Shown: piece after piece, positions 7,264-14,517 of the stretch
How the letters are laid out: each line of letters starts with the position of its first letter
Position numbering within the stretch: the stretch's first letter is position 1
Assembly: GCA_023390775.1 (NCBI GenBank)
Contig: JAEWCF010000043.1
Location: forward strand, 1 to 28,592
From: Bacteroidota bacterium
GTDB lineage: Bacteria; Bacteroidota; Bacteroidia; Flavobacteriales; Flavobacteriaceae
Direction: 5' to 3'
Length of the DNA stretch: 28,592 nucleotides
Position numbers and translations under genes: made by a program
The notes under the pieces: generated by a model
What the model was told of the DNA's origin: nothing
Seen by the model: the letters and a program-made list of their open reading frames with translations, nothing else
The model's database searches: none

Positions 7264-7530
7264 ATGGGGTTCATCCTTCTCAATATCAGGAATCGCGAAC
7301 GCATCTCGACGTTACAATTCTTCTATGGCCGGTACGAAAACGGTATCTGGCGCGCACGCCTGGCGGCATTGACCGGTGCGCCCGAAGTGGTTTTCCGGTA
7401 CAGGAACGCAACCGAACTTTACCGCAAATTGACCCGTGCCCTTAAAAAATATGGATTTGTGCAGGGCATTTGGGGAAATCCTGCCGAAACGGCTTTTATC
7501 GAACACCTCCGGGAAGAACTCAAATCCTGA
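7264..7530 (+). CDS. Small hypothetical protein downstream of response regulator
   Basis: An 88-aa basic protein that I do not recognise. It starts MGFILLNIRNRERISTLQFF and contains YGRYENGIWRARLAALTG, a helix-forming AT-LYRKLTRALKKYG segment and a C-terminal IEHLREELK helix. There is no signal peptide and no membrane helix. The five-base gap to the response regulator implies co-transcription and perhaps a shared role, such as a binding partner. Its last 11 bases overlap the 3' end of the convergent alpha/beta hydrolase gene. The frame uses the same GC-rich codon style as its neighbours, which supports real coding. Confidence 0.65.
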   Translation: MGFILLNIRNRERISTLQFFYGRYENGIWRARLAALTGAPEVVFRYRNATELYRKLTRALKKYGFVQGIWGNPAETAFIEHLREELKS

Positions 7531-8413
7531 CGGTATCGTTCTCCCGCGCAATCTGCTCAATGGTCTCACGGAGAAGCCTATTGAGTTCGGCGGGATTTTC
7601 GATCATGGGGTAGTGGCTGCTTGCCCTGATTTCCCTGACGCTGTAACCTTTTGCCGCAAACTTTTTGAGCGGGCGGTGGTCGGTTGGGGGTTGCGGGGTA
7701 TTGATCAGGTGCATCTTGACCTTTAACTGCGGCATGAGCCGTGCCTCCTCCTCGGGCATCTTGAAGATATCGTCCATCAGCTTCGTGGCGATCCCTGGAT
7801 CAGCCTGGGCAAAGCTTGTGGAGACGCGTTGGACGACATCGGGCGGTGTAGCGGGCGACGTCAGATAGTTTCTGACAAACATTTCGCTTGTCGTCTTGAA
7901 ATCGTTTCGAAGCTGTTTGCTGAATGCGTCAATTTCGATGCGTTGCTTCTTGTTGAAGGGTGTCGCGGCGGCCTTGAAGTTGTCGATGCCGATGAATCCC
8001 GCGATATTCTTGGGCCGATAGGTCGCGGCCATCAGGTTGATGTCGCCGCCCATCGAATGCCCGATCAGGATTACATTCTTCAAATCCAGCTGCTTGATTA
8101 CCGTATAGACATCGCCGGCGTAACCACGAAGCGTCCAGTGCGGGCGGTCCTTCCCCGACTGTCCATGCCCCGGAAGGTCCAGGGTTACCACTCGATAATC
8201 GGGACTGAAATATTTAACCTGATCGTTCCAGTAGGTTTTGTCGATGTTGAGCCCGTGGACAAAGAGGAGCGTGGTGCCGTCGCCTCCGCTGTCGGTATAG
8301 CTGATGACCGCGTGATCGCGCTTAATGACGGGGCGGGTTTCGGGTTCGGTCCCGCAGGCGGATGCGAGGAACAAAAGGAGCAGGGGCACCATTTTTTGGG
8401 CGCGCGTCATCAT
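7520..8413 (-). CDS. Alpha/beta hydrolase, predicted lipoprotein
   Basis: A 297-aa hydrolase with a lipoprotein signal: PLLLLFLASAC places the lipidated Cys at about residue 20 when the ATG at 8411-8413 is used. A second ATG follows directly and a GTG lies eight codons upstream. The fold landmarks are LLFVHGLNIDKTYW (oxyanion HG), DLPGHGQS, the nucleophile elbow GHSMGG and a C-terminal SSHYPMIENP with the catalytic His. The acid residue is less clear, with a possible Asp in PPTDH. The class covers esterases, lipases and C-C hydrolases; the substrate is unknown. It lies downstream of a second hydrolase on the same strand with a 166-base gap that has its own promoter candidate. Confidence 0.88.
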   Translation of the reverse strand: MMTRAQKMVPLLLLFLASACGTEPETRPVIKRDHAVISYTDSGGDGTTLLFVHGLNIDKTYWNDQVKYFSPDYRVVTLDLPGHGQSGKDRPHWTLRGYAGDVYTVIKQLDLKNVILIGHSMGGDINLMAATYRPKNIAGFIGIDNFKAAATPFNKKQRIEIDAFSKQLRNDFKTTSEMFVRNYLTSPATPPDVVQRVSTSFAQADPGIATKLMDDIFKMPEEEARLMPQLKVKMHLINTPQPPTDHRPLKKFAAKGYSVREIRASSHYPMIENPAELNRLLRETIEQIARENDTVRI

Positions 8414-8436
8414 GGGCTTATCAGTTTTGGCATTCA

Positions 8437-8444
8437 CAAATTTA
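8437..8444 (-). promoter_or_regulatory. Candidate -7 element upstream of the lipoprotein hydrolase
   Basis: TAAATTTG on the minus strand matches TAnnTTTG exactly and would start transcription about 15-20 bases before the ATG at 8413. Another exact match, TATCTTTG, lies further upstream at 8515-8522 on the same strand. No convincing TTTG -33 box accompanies either. Confidence 0.35.
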
Positions 8445-8579
8445 GTCTCGCAACTGCGCCGGCGATTTACAGCATTCGCCGTGGCGCTTACATCTTTACA
8501 ACTTGTTTGCGCACCAAAGATAACCGCGTGCCTGCCCTCGCGTTACGGTTATCCCGTAAACTTTTTAACAGGTTTATGT

Positions 8580-9251
8580 TTACAGAAAGAATGATTTCAA
8601 TAGGTGTGAGAGTGCGTTGGGGTCCACTTTCTCCAACGGATGCGGCGCGTTTTCCAGAGTCGTGAAACTGCCTTGCGGGATTGAATCGGCTGCGTGCCTG
8701 GACTCCGCCTCGCTGACCAGGGCATCGTTCTCGCCCCGGATAATCATAACGGGGGAGATGATCTTGCCAAAGTCGATTTCCGGCGATTCGGCCAAACCTG
8801 TCATCATGGCTGCGGTTTCGCGGCAAACACTTTTCCATTCGGTTCCATGCAATTTCTCGAGCCATGAGGCAAAAGCCGGCACCTTCGCGGTGATTTTTTC
8901 CGGGTCGAGTATTGAAGATTCCCGGAGCGCCACTTCGGGAGACCAGTCGAATTTCGTTCCGAGGGTAACGATCGCCCCGGCAAGTTGCGGCGTTTCCGCT
9001 GCCATCCGCAAAGCGGCGTATCCGCCCATGCTGTACCCGAAGATGGAGGGCCTCTGCAATCCTTCGGTCTTGATCAGGCCCGCAACCTGTTCCGAAAGTT
9101 CCCTGATGGTGAACGGGGACCCGGTATTATTTGACCCGTGGCCCTTGAAATCCGGTATGAAAAGTTCGAAGTCATCTCGCAATAATCGGGCGAGCGGGCC
9201 GAAGGATTCGCGGGTACCGAGCGCCCCGTGCAAAAGGATCAGTTGTGGCAT
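8580..9251 (-). CDS. Alpha/beta hydrolase, cytoplasmic
   Basis: A 223-aa hydrolase without a signal peptide. It opens directly with MPQLILLHGALGT (oxyanion HG at about 8-9) and then has FIPDFKGHG. The nucleophile motif is GYSMGG, the acid residue is in RGENDALV and the His is in NAPHPLEKV, so the catalytic triad is complete. The ATG at 9249-9251 is used because the longer frame would need a TTG at 9272 and adds residues before the usual first strand. Resembles small carboxylesterase or MenH/BioH-like hydrolases; the substrate cannot be assigned. It is unlikely to be a recent duplicate of the downstream hydrolase, since they share only the fold motifs. Confidence 0.9.
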   Translation of the reverse strand: MPQLILLHGALGTRESFGPLARLLRDDFELFIPDFKGHGSNNTGSPFTIRELSEQVAGLIKTEGLQRPSIFGYSMGGYAALRMAAETPQLAGAIVTLGTKFDWSPEVALRESSILDPEKITAKVPAFASWLEKLHGTEWKSVCRETAAMMTGLAESPEIDFGKIISPVMIIRGENDALVSEAESRHAADSIPQGSFTTLENAPHPLEKVDPNALSHLLKSFFL

Positions 9252-9365
9252 TTTTGAAGGAAAAGTAGTCAAAAAATGCCAATGATATAAGAGTTGCTTC
9301 CAATTTTATAAAGGTTCCGACAGACATTAAATTGACCTTTGTCTTTAACTAAAAATCAACAAACT

Positions 9366-9914
9366 ATGGAACACAATCATGATCACCGCAACGGCGATGG
9401 ACGACGCTCCATGCTGACGGGCATGTTCCGCGACAGGGACAGTGCCGAAAACGCTTACCACGAACTCCGCGAGCGCGGATATTCGGATAAGGAAATCAAC
9501 GTGATGATGTCTGACGATACGCGCAAACGCTACTTTTCGGATGAAGACCATCATTCGGAACTGGGCAACAAGGCTGCCGAAGGTGCCGGAAAAGGTTCGG
9601 CCATTGGCGGGACCATTGGTGCAATCGCGGGCGTCATTGCCGCCATCGGGACCAGCGTTGTCATTCCGGGGCTGGGCCTTATCATCGCCGGGCCACTCGC
9701 GGCAGGATTGGCCGGAGCCGGAGCCGGCGGGCTAACGGGCGGAATTATCGGGGCGCTGATCGGCGCCGGAATACCCGAGGAACGCGCCAAGAAATACGAA
9801 ACAGGAATCAAGGAAGGCCATGTCGTGATGGGCGTTACGCCACGCAGCGACGATGATGCCGATTATCTTGAGAGAAGGTGGAAGCACCATAATGGGGTAG
9901 ACATTTACAGGTAA
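9366..9914 (+). CDS. General stress protein (YflT/17M-like domain) with glycine-rich membrane segment
   Basis: A 182-aa protein. Residues about 18-55 (TGMFRDRDSAENAYHELRER and following GYSDKEINVMMSDDTRK) match the YflT/general stress protein 17M-type domain. A glycine-zipper-rich hydrophobic stretch follows (about 75-140: GGTIGAIAGVIAAIG, GLGLIIAGPLAAGLAGAGAG), then a short soluble tail with VMGVTPRSDDDADYLERRW. The histidine- and asparagine-rich N-terminus (MEHNHDHRNGDG) is odd and could bind metal. The ATG at 9366 is preferred over a TTG at 9339. It ends before a strong terminator shared with the convergent htpG. The role is inferred from the family name: stress-induced and membrane-associated. 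Confidence 0.8.
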   Translation: MEHNHDHRNGDGRRSMLTGMFRDRDSAENAYHELRERGYSDKEINVMMSDDTRKRYFSDEDHHSELGNKAAEGAGKGSAIGGTIGAIAGVIAAIGTSVVIPGLGLIIAGPLAAGLAGAGAGGLTGGIIGALIGAGIPEERAKKYETGIKEGHVVMGVTPRSDDDADYLERRWKHHNGVDIYR

Positions 9915-9916
9915 TT

Positions 9917-9937
9917 ATAAATTATAAATTATAAATT
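9917..9937 (+). repeat. Three tandem ATAAATT heptamers
   Basis: Three exact copies of the 7-bp unit ATAAATT, preceded by a partial copy, start two bases after the stop of the stress protein gene. A four-copy array of the same unit lies on the other side of the terminator at 10004-10031. Confidence 0.9.
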
Positions 9938-9974
9938 TGGAATTACTGAAAATCCAGATTTGGAAGTAAATGAG

Positions 9975-9999
9975 AAAGGCTGCAGAAGCAGCCTTTTTT
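9975..9999. terminator. Bidirectional intrinsic terminator
   Basis: AAA-GGCTGC-agaa-GCAGCC-TTTTTT: a 6-bp GC-rich stem with a 4-base loop, A-rich before and T-rich after, between the convergent stress-protein gene and htpG. It can serve both strands, though the T tract is longer for the plus strand. Confidence 0.85.
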
Positions 10000-10003
10000 C
10001 AAT

Positions 10004-10031
10004 ATAAATTATAAATTACAAATTATAAATT
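10004..10031 (+). repeat. Four tandem ATAAATT heptamers (one variant)
   Basis: Units ATAAATT, ATAAATT, ACAAATT, ATAAATT run without gaps between the terminator and the 3' end of htpG. Same unit as the array at 9917-9937 and in the same orientation. Confidence 0.9.
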
Positions 10032-10047
10032 CCTTTTTCCAGGAATA

Positions 10048-11931
10048 CTATTTGATCAGCTCGAAACTCCTGCGCACAAACGCCGTGAGTTCCTCGCCTT
10101 TCAACAGGTTTTGCGAAAGCTTTGCCAAATCAAGGGCCTGCCTGACCAGTTGATCCTTCTTCTCCTTGTCAGGAGTTACCAGGATGCTGGAGGCAAGTTC
10201 GGAGTTTGTATTGACCACCAAATTGTACATCTCCGGAAAATTGCCCATTCCAAACATGCCGCCTCCGGTCTTGCTCATCTCCTTCATACGGCGCATGAAT
10301 TCGGGTTGCGTGATCAAAAAAGGCGCGGCCGCAGAATCCATGGCCTCGAGCTGAACGGTGTACGTTGATTTCGGGACAATTTCTTCGATGGTCGTTTTCA
10401 GCGTTTCCTTTTCCTCGTCCGAGAGTTTTGAGATCGCCTCGTCCTCTTTTTTGATCAGGTTCTCCACGTGGTCCGAATCGACGCGGGCGAAGGTGAGGTT
10501 TTCGTTATCGGCCTCGAGTTTCTGGATCAGGTGAGGAGCAATCGGCGAATCGAGAAGCAGCACCTCGTATCCCTTCGCCTTCGCGGCATCGATATAGGCG
10601 TGCTGGGCATCGGCGTGACCCGCGTACAAGAGCACCAGTTTGCCGTCCTTGTCGGTCTGTTTTTCCTTCAACTGCTCCCTGACCTCATCCAGGGTATAAT
10701 ATTTCCCGTCAACGGTCGGGTAGAGCACGAAGGCGCCGGCTTTTTCGTAAAACTTCGGTTCCGACAGCATTCCGTATTCCAAAACGATCTTGATATCGTT
10801 CCACTTCTGCTCAAAATCCTCGCGGTTTTCAGTAAAAAGCGATTTGAGCTTGTCGGCGACCTTGCGGGTGATGTAATTGCTGATTTTCTTTACGTTGCCA
10901 TCGGCCTGCAAATAGGAACGCGAAACGTTGAGCGGAATGTCCGGCGAGTCAATCACGCCCTTGAGCATCGTCAGGAATTCGGGTACGATGCCCTCGACGT
11001 TGTCGGTCACGAAAACCTGGTTCTGGTAAAGCTGGATTTTGTCCTTCTGGATCTGCAGTTCGGGGCTCAGTTTGGGGAAATACAGGATTCCCGTAAGGTT
11101 GAACGGATAATCCACGTTGAGGTGGATGTTGAAGAGCGGCTCGTCAAACTGCATCGGGTAGAGTTCGCGGTAGAAGGATTTGTAATCCTCGTCGGTAAGT
11201 TCCGATGGCTGCTTGGTCCAGGCCGGCGTCGGGTTGTTGATGATGTTGTCCACCTCGATGGTCTCGGCCTTGTAATCCTCGGGCGCATCTTCCGGTTTGG
11301 GCAAGGTCTGTTTTTTCGTACCGAATTTGATCGGAACCGGCATGAACTTATTGTACTTGGTGAGCAGTTCGCGGATGCGATGTTCTTCCAGGAACTCGGT
11401 CGAATCCTCCGCGATGTGAAGGATGATTTCGGTCCCGCGATCGGTCTTTTCCGATGGTTCGAGGGTGAAGTCCGGGCTGCCGTCACAGGTCCAGTGCGCC
11501 GCGGGCTCGTCCTTGTAGGATTTGGTGATGATCTCCACCTTGTCGGCCACCATGAACGCCGAGTAGAACCCGAGGCCAAAATGTCCGATGATTCCTGAAT
11601 CTTTGGCAGAGTCCTTATACTTGTCGAGGAATTCCTCGGCACCCGAAAACGCGATCTGGTTGATGTACTTCTCGACTTCGTCCGCCGTCATCCCGATCCC
11701 CTGGTCAATGATGTGCAGCTTTTTCCCTTCCTTGTCGATTTTTACCTCGATGATTGGATTACCGTACTCGGTTTTGGCCTCGCCAATGCTGGTAAGGTGC
11801 TTGAGTTTCAGGGTCGCGTCGGTCGCGTTGGAAATCAGCTCGCGCAAAAAGATTTCGTGATCGCTGTAAAGGAATTTCTTGATAAGCGGGAAGATGTTTT
11901 CTACCGCCACATTGATTTTGCCTGTTGTCAT
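10048..11931 (-). CDS. htpG: Chaperone HtpG (Hsp90)
   Basis: A 627-aa bacterial Hsp90, an ATP-driven homodimeric chaperone in the cytoplasm. The N-terminal GHKL ATPase shows the catalytic E31 and N35 in RELISNATDA, D76 and the glycines in DQGIGM, and the lid motif IGHFGLGFYSAF (115-126). The middle domain includes the NVSRSYLQ stretch that carries the ATP-contacting Arg. The C-terminal dimerisation domain ends VRRSFELIK. Length and opening (MTTGKINVAVENIFPLIKKF) are normal for Bacteroidota. It is a single gene, convergent with the stress protein gene and divergent from the lipoprotein-OmpA pair. A good promoter lies upstream. Confidence 0.98.
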   Translation of the reverse strand: MTTGKINVAVENIFPLIKKFLYSDHEIFLRELISNATDATLKLKHLTSIGEAKTEYGNPIIEVKIDKEGKKLHIIDQGIGMTADEVEKYINQIAFSGAEEFLDKYKDSAKDSGIIGHFGLGFYSAFMVADKVEIITKSYKDEPAAHWTCDGSPDFTLEPSEKTDRGTEIILHIAEDSTEFLEEHRIRELLTKYNKFMPVPIKFGTKKQTLPKPEDAPEDYKAETIEVDNIINNPTPAWTKQPSELTDEDYKSFYRELYPMQFDEPLFNIHLNVDYPFNLTGILYFPKLSPELQIQKDKIQLYQNQVFVTDNVEGIVPEFLTMLKGVIDSPDIPLNVSRSYLQADGNVKKISNYITRKVADKLKSLFTENREDFEQKWNDIKIVLEYGMLSEPKFYEKAGAFVLYPTVDGKYYTLDEVREQLKEKQTDKDGKLVLLYAGHADAQHAYIDAAKAKGYEVLLLDSPIAPHLIQKLEADNENLTFARVDSDHVENLIKKEDEAISKLSDEEKETLKTTIEEIVPKSTYTVQLEAMDSAAAPFLITQPEFMRRMKEMSKTGGGMFGMGNFPEMYNLVVNTNSELASSILVTPDKEKKDQLVRQALDLAKLSQNLLKGEELTAFVRRSFELIK

Positions 11932-11972
11932 TATGGTTGATGTTATTGTTTTTCGGATGCGGGCTTGTCAAA

Positions 11973-12002
11973 CAAAATACCATAGGTTTCGCGAATGACA
12001 AA
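11973..12002 (-). promoter_or_regulatory. Promoter of htpG
   Basis: On the minus strand TTTG (12002-11999) is followed after 19 bases by TATTTTG (11979-11973), close to the Bacteroidota TTTG-N19-TAnnTTTG layout with one base missing in the -7 box. The htpG ATG lies about 40 bases downstream. No CIRCE-like inverted repeat was seen. Confidence 0.5.
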
Positions 12003-12136
12003 GTGTCGTATTGTGTAGTTACAGAATTCCCATTTCTCTTTTCATCCACAAGTGGGTATCGTATAATTTAATGGGAAAAATCTTAAATTTCCATTAATTT
12101 ATGCGTTCCGTTTTAACATACAAAACACACCGATTG

Positions 12137-12144
12137 TATATTTG
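12137..12144 (+). promoter_or_regulatory. -7 element of the lipoprotein-OmpA operon
   Basis: TATATTTG is a perfect TAnnTTTG match, with TTTTAA at 12111-12116 in the -33 position. It predicts a short leader of about 20 bases before the ATG at 12170. Confidence 0.55.
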
Positions 12145-12169
12145 TTTCCTAACCTTAAAACCCGCACAA

Positions 12170-12649
12170 ATGAAAAAGCTGATTTTATTTTGCACGCTTT
12201 TGCTGCTTATCGTGTCGTGCAAATCCAAATCGCCGACCAGCGTCAAACTCGACCAGAAAGCCGAACGCATGATGGACGGAACCTGGACCATCACTTCGGT
12301 AACCACGCCCATGGATGACATGATCAAGGTAAACTCCTTCCAGCTGGGCGATTCGCAGTGCTTTGTAGGGAGCCGCTGGAAATTTGTCGCCAGCAACAAT
12401 AAGGGCGACATGACCCTGAACTCGTCAAATGCCGGATGCCAGGCCTTTAAATCGCCCATCACCTGGTACCGAAACAAGAACAACCAATTTGTCCTTAAGG
12501 TATTGGATGCCGGGGAGAAAGCCCGCAAGGTCCGTGACGGATACGTTCTTGACGTCGCCAACCAGACCGAGCGTTCCTTCGAGCTCATCGACATGATCGA
12601 ACTCGGTGGCAAACGCCAGAACGTCGTCTATAAATTCGAGAAAATCTAA
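12170..12649 (+). CDS. Lipocalin-like family lipoprotein
   Basis: A 159-aa lipoprotein. The signal MKKLILFCTLLLLIVSC puts the lipidated Cys at residue 17, followed by KSKSPTS. The mature part opens with MMDGTWTITSVTTP, the GxW start of a lipocalin-like barrel, and continues with alternating strands to VVYKFEKI. Two further cysteines (in DSQCFVG and NAGCQAF) could form a disulfide in the envelope. The ATG at 12170 is chosen because it begins the signal peptide; earlier in-frame codons add an unlikely 23-residue leader. It is 11 bases upstream of the OmpA-family gene, a pairing familiar from flavobacteria, and certainly co-transcribed. The ligand is unknown. Confidence 0.85.
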   Translation: MKKLILFCTLLLLIVSCKSKSPTSVKLDQKAERMMDGTWTITSVTTPMDDMIKVNSFQLGDSQCFVGSRWKFVASNNKGDMTLNSSNAGCQAFKSPITWYRNKNNQFVLKVLDAGEKARKVRDGYVLDVANQTERSFELIDMIELGGKRQNVVYKFEKI

Positions 12650-12660
12650 ATCCAAAACAC

Positions 12661-13356
12661 ATGAAAAGATTAGCCATATTGACATTCACCGGCCTTTTTG
12701 GGCTGGGAACGATTTTAGGCGGATGCGAAGCCGTCAAGAACACGAGCCGTGAACAGCGCGGCGTTGCCATCGGGGCGGCCAGCGGTGCCGTCATCGGAGG
12801 GGTTATCGGAAATAACGCCGGAAAAGGCGGCAAAGGCGCACTGGGTGCCATCATCGGAGGTGTTGTCGGCGGTGTTGCCGGTGGCGTCATCGGAAGCAAG
12901 ATGGACAAACAGGCCCGCGAGATCGACAACGCCGTACCGGGCGCCGAAGTGGAACGCGTCGGCGAGGGAATCAAGCTCACGCTCAAGGAAAATGCCGTCC
13001 GCTTTGATACCAATAAATCTTCCTTGACACCTCAGGCACAGGCAAACCTCGATAAGTTGGTGCCGATTTTCAACGAGTACCCCGACACCGACATCCAGAT
13101 CTTCGGCTATACCGATTCCACCGGGCCGGAAGATTACAACCTCCGATTGTCAAAAGACCGCGCCGAATCCGTCCGCCGCTACCTGATCGATAAAGGGCTC
13201 CGCTCAGGCCGATTCAAAACGACCGGCCTTGGTATCGCCGATCCCATCGCAAGCAACGAGACCATCCAGGGCCGCAGTGAAAACCGCCGCGTGGAATTCG
13301 CGATTACCGCAAACGAAAAAATGGTGAAGGACGCCGAAGCCGAAGCTAAAAAATAA
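12661..13356 (+). CDS. OmpA-family lipoprotein with glycine zipper
   Basis: A 231-aa outer-membrane-associated lipoprotein. The lipobox ends at C22 (TILGGC). Residues 35-80 form a long glycine-zipper stretch (IGAASGAVIGGVIGNNAG, then GAIIGGVVGGVAGGVIG) that may pack in or on the membrane. Residues about 105-215 are a peptidoglycan-binding OmpA C-terminal domain, with VRFDTNKSSLTP, IFGYTDSTG, NLRLSKDRAESVRRYL and the closing NRRVEF. A KDAEAEAKK tail follows. It probably tethers the outer membrane to peptidoglycan. Second gene of the lipoprotein operon, and followed by a strong terminator. Confidence 0.93.
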   Translation: MKRLAILTFTGLFGLGTILGGCEAVKNTSREQRGVAIGAASGAVIGGVIGNNAGKGGKGALGAIIGGVVGGVAGGVIGSKMDKQAREIDNAVPGAEVERVGEGIKLTLKENAVRFDTNKSSLTPQAQANLDKLVPIFNEYPDTDIQIFGYTDSTGPEDYNLRLSKDRAESVRRYLIDKGLRSGRFKTTGLGIADPIASNETIQGRSENRRVEFAITANEKMVKDAEAEAKK

Positions 13357-13373
13357 ACATTTTGTTACTTGGA

Positions 13374-13402
13374 AGAGAGGCCTTTGCGGGCCTCTTTTTT
13401 TT
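13374..13402 (+). terminator. Intrinsic terminator after the OmpA-family gene
   Basis: AGAGGCC (13376-13382), loop TTTGCG, GGCCTCT (13389-13395), then a run of T to 13402. Strong 7-bp stem with U tract, 18 bases after the stop codon. Confidence 0.9.
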
Positions 13403-13511
13403 GCCGCAACTTTAACGAATGTTGAAAAACCAAATCAAACCCGCCTTCGTAAATTCACTACGTTCTTAGCGCAGAGCGCATTCTAGTTTGTTTATTGGTT
13501 AGGTTTGATGG

Positions 13512-13540
13512 GAGCGTCCAATGGGCGCTCTTATCTTTTG
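13512..13540 (+). terminator. Terminator-like hairpin in front of the ABC gene
   Basis: GAGCGTCC (13512-13519), loop AAT, GGGCGCTC (13523-13530) forms an 8-bp stem with one G-U pair, followed by TTATCTTTTG. It is not associated with the OmpA gene, which has its own terminator 110 bases earlier, and it directly precedes the ABC gene promoter. It may end a short unannotated transcript or act as an attenuator. Confidence 0.45.
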
Positions 13541-13548
13541 TACTTTTG
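13541..13548 (+). promoter_or_regulatory. Candidate -7 element close to the ABC gene start
   Basis: TACTTTTG matches TAnnTTTG exactly and ends four bases before the ATG at 13553. Transcription would begin at or near the start codon, giving a near-leaderless message. An alternative, TATCTTTTG at 13532-13540, has one extra base in the spacer of the motif. Confidence 0.4.
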
Positions 13549-13552
13549 CCTG

Positions 13553-14488
13553 ATGCTGATCCTCGAGGCACTTTCCTTTTCATACGGCTCGCACGCAATC
13601 ATTCGTGATCTTGGCTTGTCGTTGCCGGCAGGCGCCCATCTTTCGCTGATCGGCGAGAGCGGATGCGGCAAGAGCACCTTGCTCAAACTCATCCACGGTT
13701 CGCTGAAACCCGATTCAGGCCGCATCCTCCTTGACGGCCAGCCCGTGCCCAATCCCTCCAACTCCCTTCTTCCGGGAATGCCGGGCGTCAAGTACCTGGC
13801 GCAGGATTTCGGGCTTATGCCCTTTGCCACGGTCGCCGAAAATGTGGGCCGCGACCTCTCCAATACCAATAAGGCAGCCAAGGCAAGGCGAGTCGCTGAA
13901 ATGCTGGACCTGGTCGACATATCTGAACTCGCATCGGAAAAGCCGCACCGCACAAGTGGCGGGCAGCAGCAACGCACCGCACTGGCGATGGCACTCGCTT
14001 CCGAACCCAGAATGCTGTTGCTCGACGAGCCCTTCAGCCAGGTCGACACCTTTCATACCTCGGGACTGCGCCGCCGCATCTTCAATTATTGCCGCGAAAA
14101 CGGGATTACCTGCATTGTCGCCACCCACGATCCCGCCGACGTCCTGTCATTCGCCTCCCGGGTACTGGTGATGCGGTCCGGGCTTTCGCCGAAGTTGTTC
14201 ACGCCTCGCGACTTGTTTGCCAATCCCCCCGATGTCTATTCAGCCTCACTTCTGGGCGAGGCCTCGTCGCTGCCCGCGAATTTTGCCGGCCTTGGGAACC
14301 CCGCACCCCTGATCCTTTTTCCGCATCAATTGCGCATCGGCGAAGGACCCATATCGGCATCGGTAAAATACAGTTATTTCCGCGGCACCGATTTCCTCAT
14401 CGAAGCCGAATCCCACGGCATCGATCTCTACATTTCCCATCCCACCGAAATCGCGATCGGACAGTCGGTCAGAGTCTGCATAAAATAA
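13553..14488 (+). CDS. ABC transporter ATP-binding protein, orphan
   Basis: A 311-aa ABC ATPase. Walker A GESGCGKST (34-42), Q-loop Q84 in LAQDFGLMP, signature TSGGQQQR (134-141), Walker B LLLDEP (155-160) and switch H192 in ATHDP are all present. After about residue 215 there is a C-terminal extension (LFTPRDLFANPPD, SLLGE, LILFPHQLRIGEG, SYFRGTDFLIEAE) that reads as a TOBE-like regulatory domain, as in PotA/CysA-type importers. The ATG at 13553 begins just before the first strand; the longer frame adds an unlikely leader. No permease or binding protein is nearby, so its partners are encoded elsewhere. I recall similar stand-alone proteins in other Bacteroidota; the substrate is unknown. Confidence 0.88.
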   Translation: MLILEALSFSYGSHAIIRDLGLSLPAGAHLSLIGESGCGKSTLLKLIHGSLKPDSGRILLDGQPVPNPSNSLLPGMPGVKYLAQDFGLMPFATVAENVGRDLSNTNKAAKARRVAEMLDLVDISELASEKPHRTSGGQQQRTALAMALASEPRMLLLDEPFSQVDTFHTSGLRRRIFNYCRENGITCIVATHDPADVLSFASRVLVMRSGLSPKLFTPRDLFANPPDVYSASLLGEASSLPANFAGLGNPAPLILFPHQLRIGEGPISASVKYSYFRGTDFLIEAESHGIDLYISHPTEIAIGQSVRVCIK

Positions 14489-14489
14489 T

Positions 14490-14515
14490 AAAAGGCACCC
14501 TTTCGGATGCCTTTT
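14490..14515. terminator. Bidirectional terminator between ABC gene and S9 peptidase
   Basis: AAAAGGCA (14490-14497) pairs with TGCCTTTT (14508-14515) across a 10-base loop. It lies in the 29-base gap between two convergent genes, and the A and T runs make it usable from both sides. Confidence 0.75.
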
Positions 14516-14517
14516 GA

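Noticed and set aside
7520..9251. The two adjacent alpha/beta hydrolases as a recent tandem duplication.
   Set aside because: They share only the fold motifs (HG, GxSMGG, His) and differ in length, signal peptide and most residues.
10468..11598. Plus-strand 376-codon frame opposite htpG.
   Set aside because: Long antisense frames are expected opposite GC-rich, codon-biased genes. Its content (repeats of VVLD, EFG, RR) has no recognisable fold and htpG is certain.
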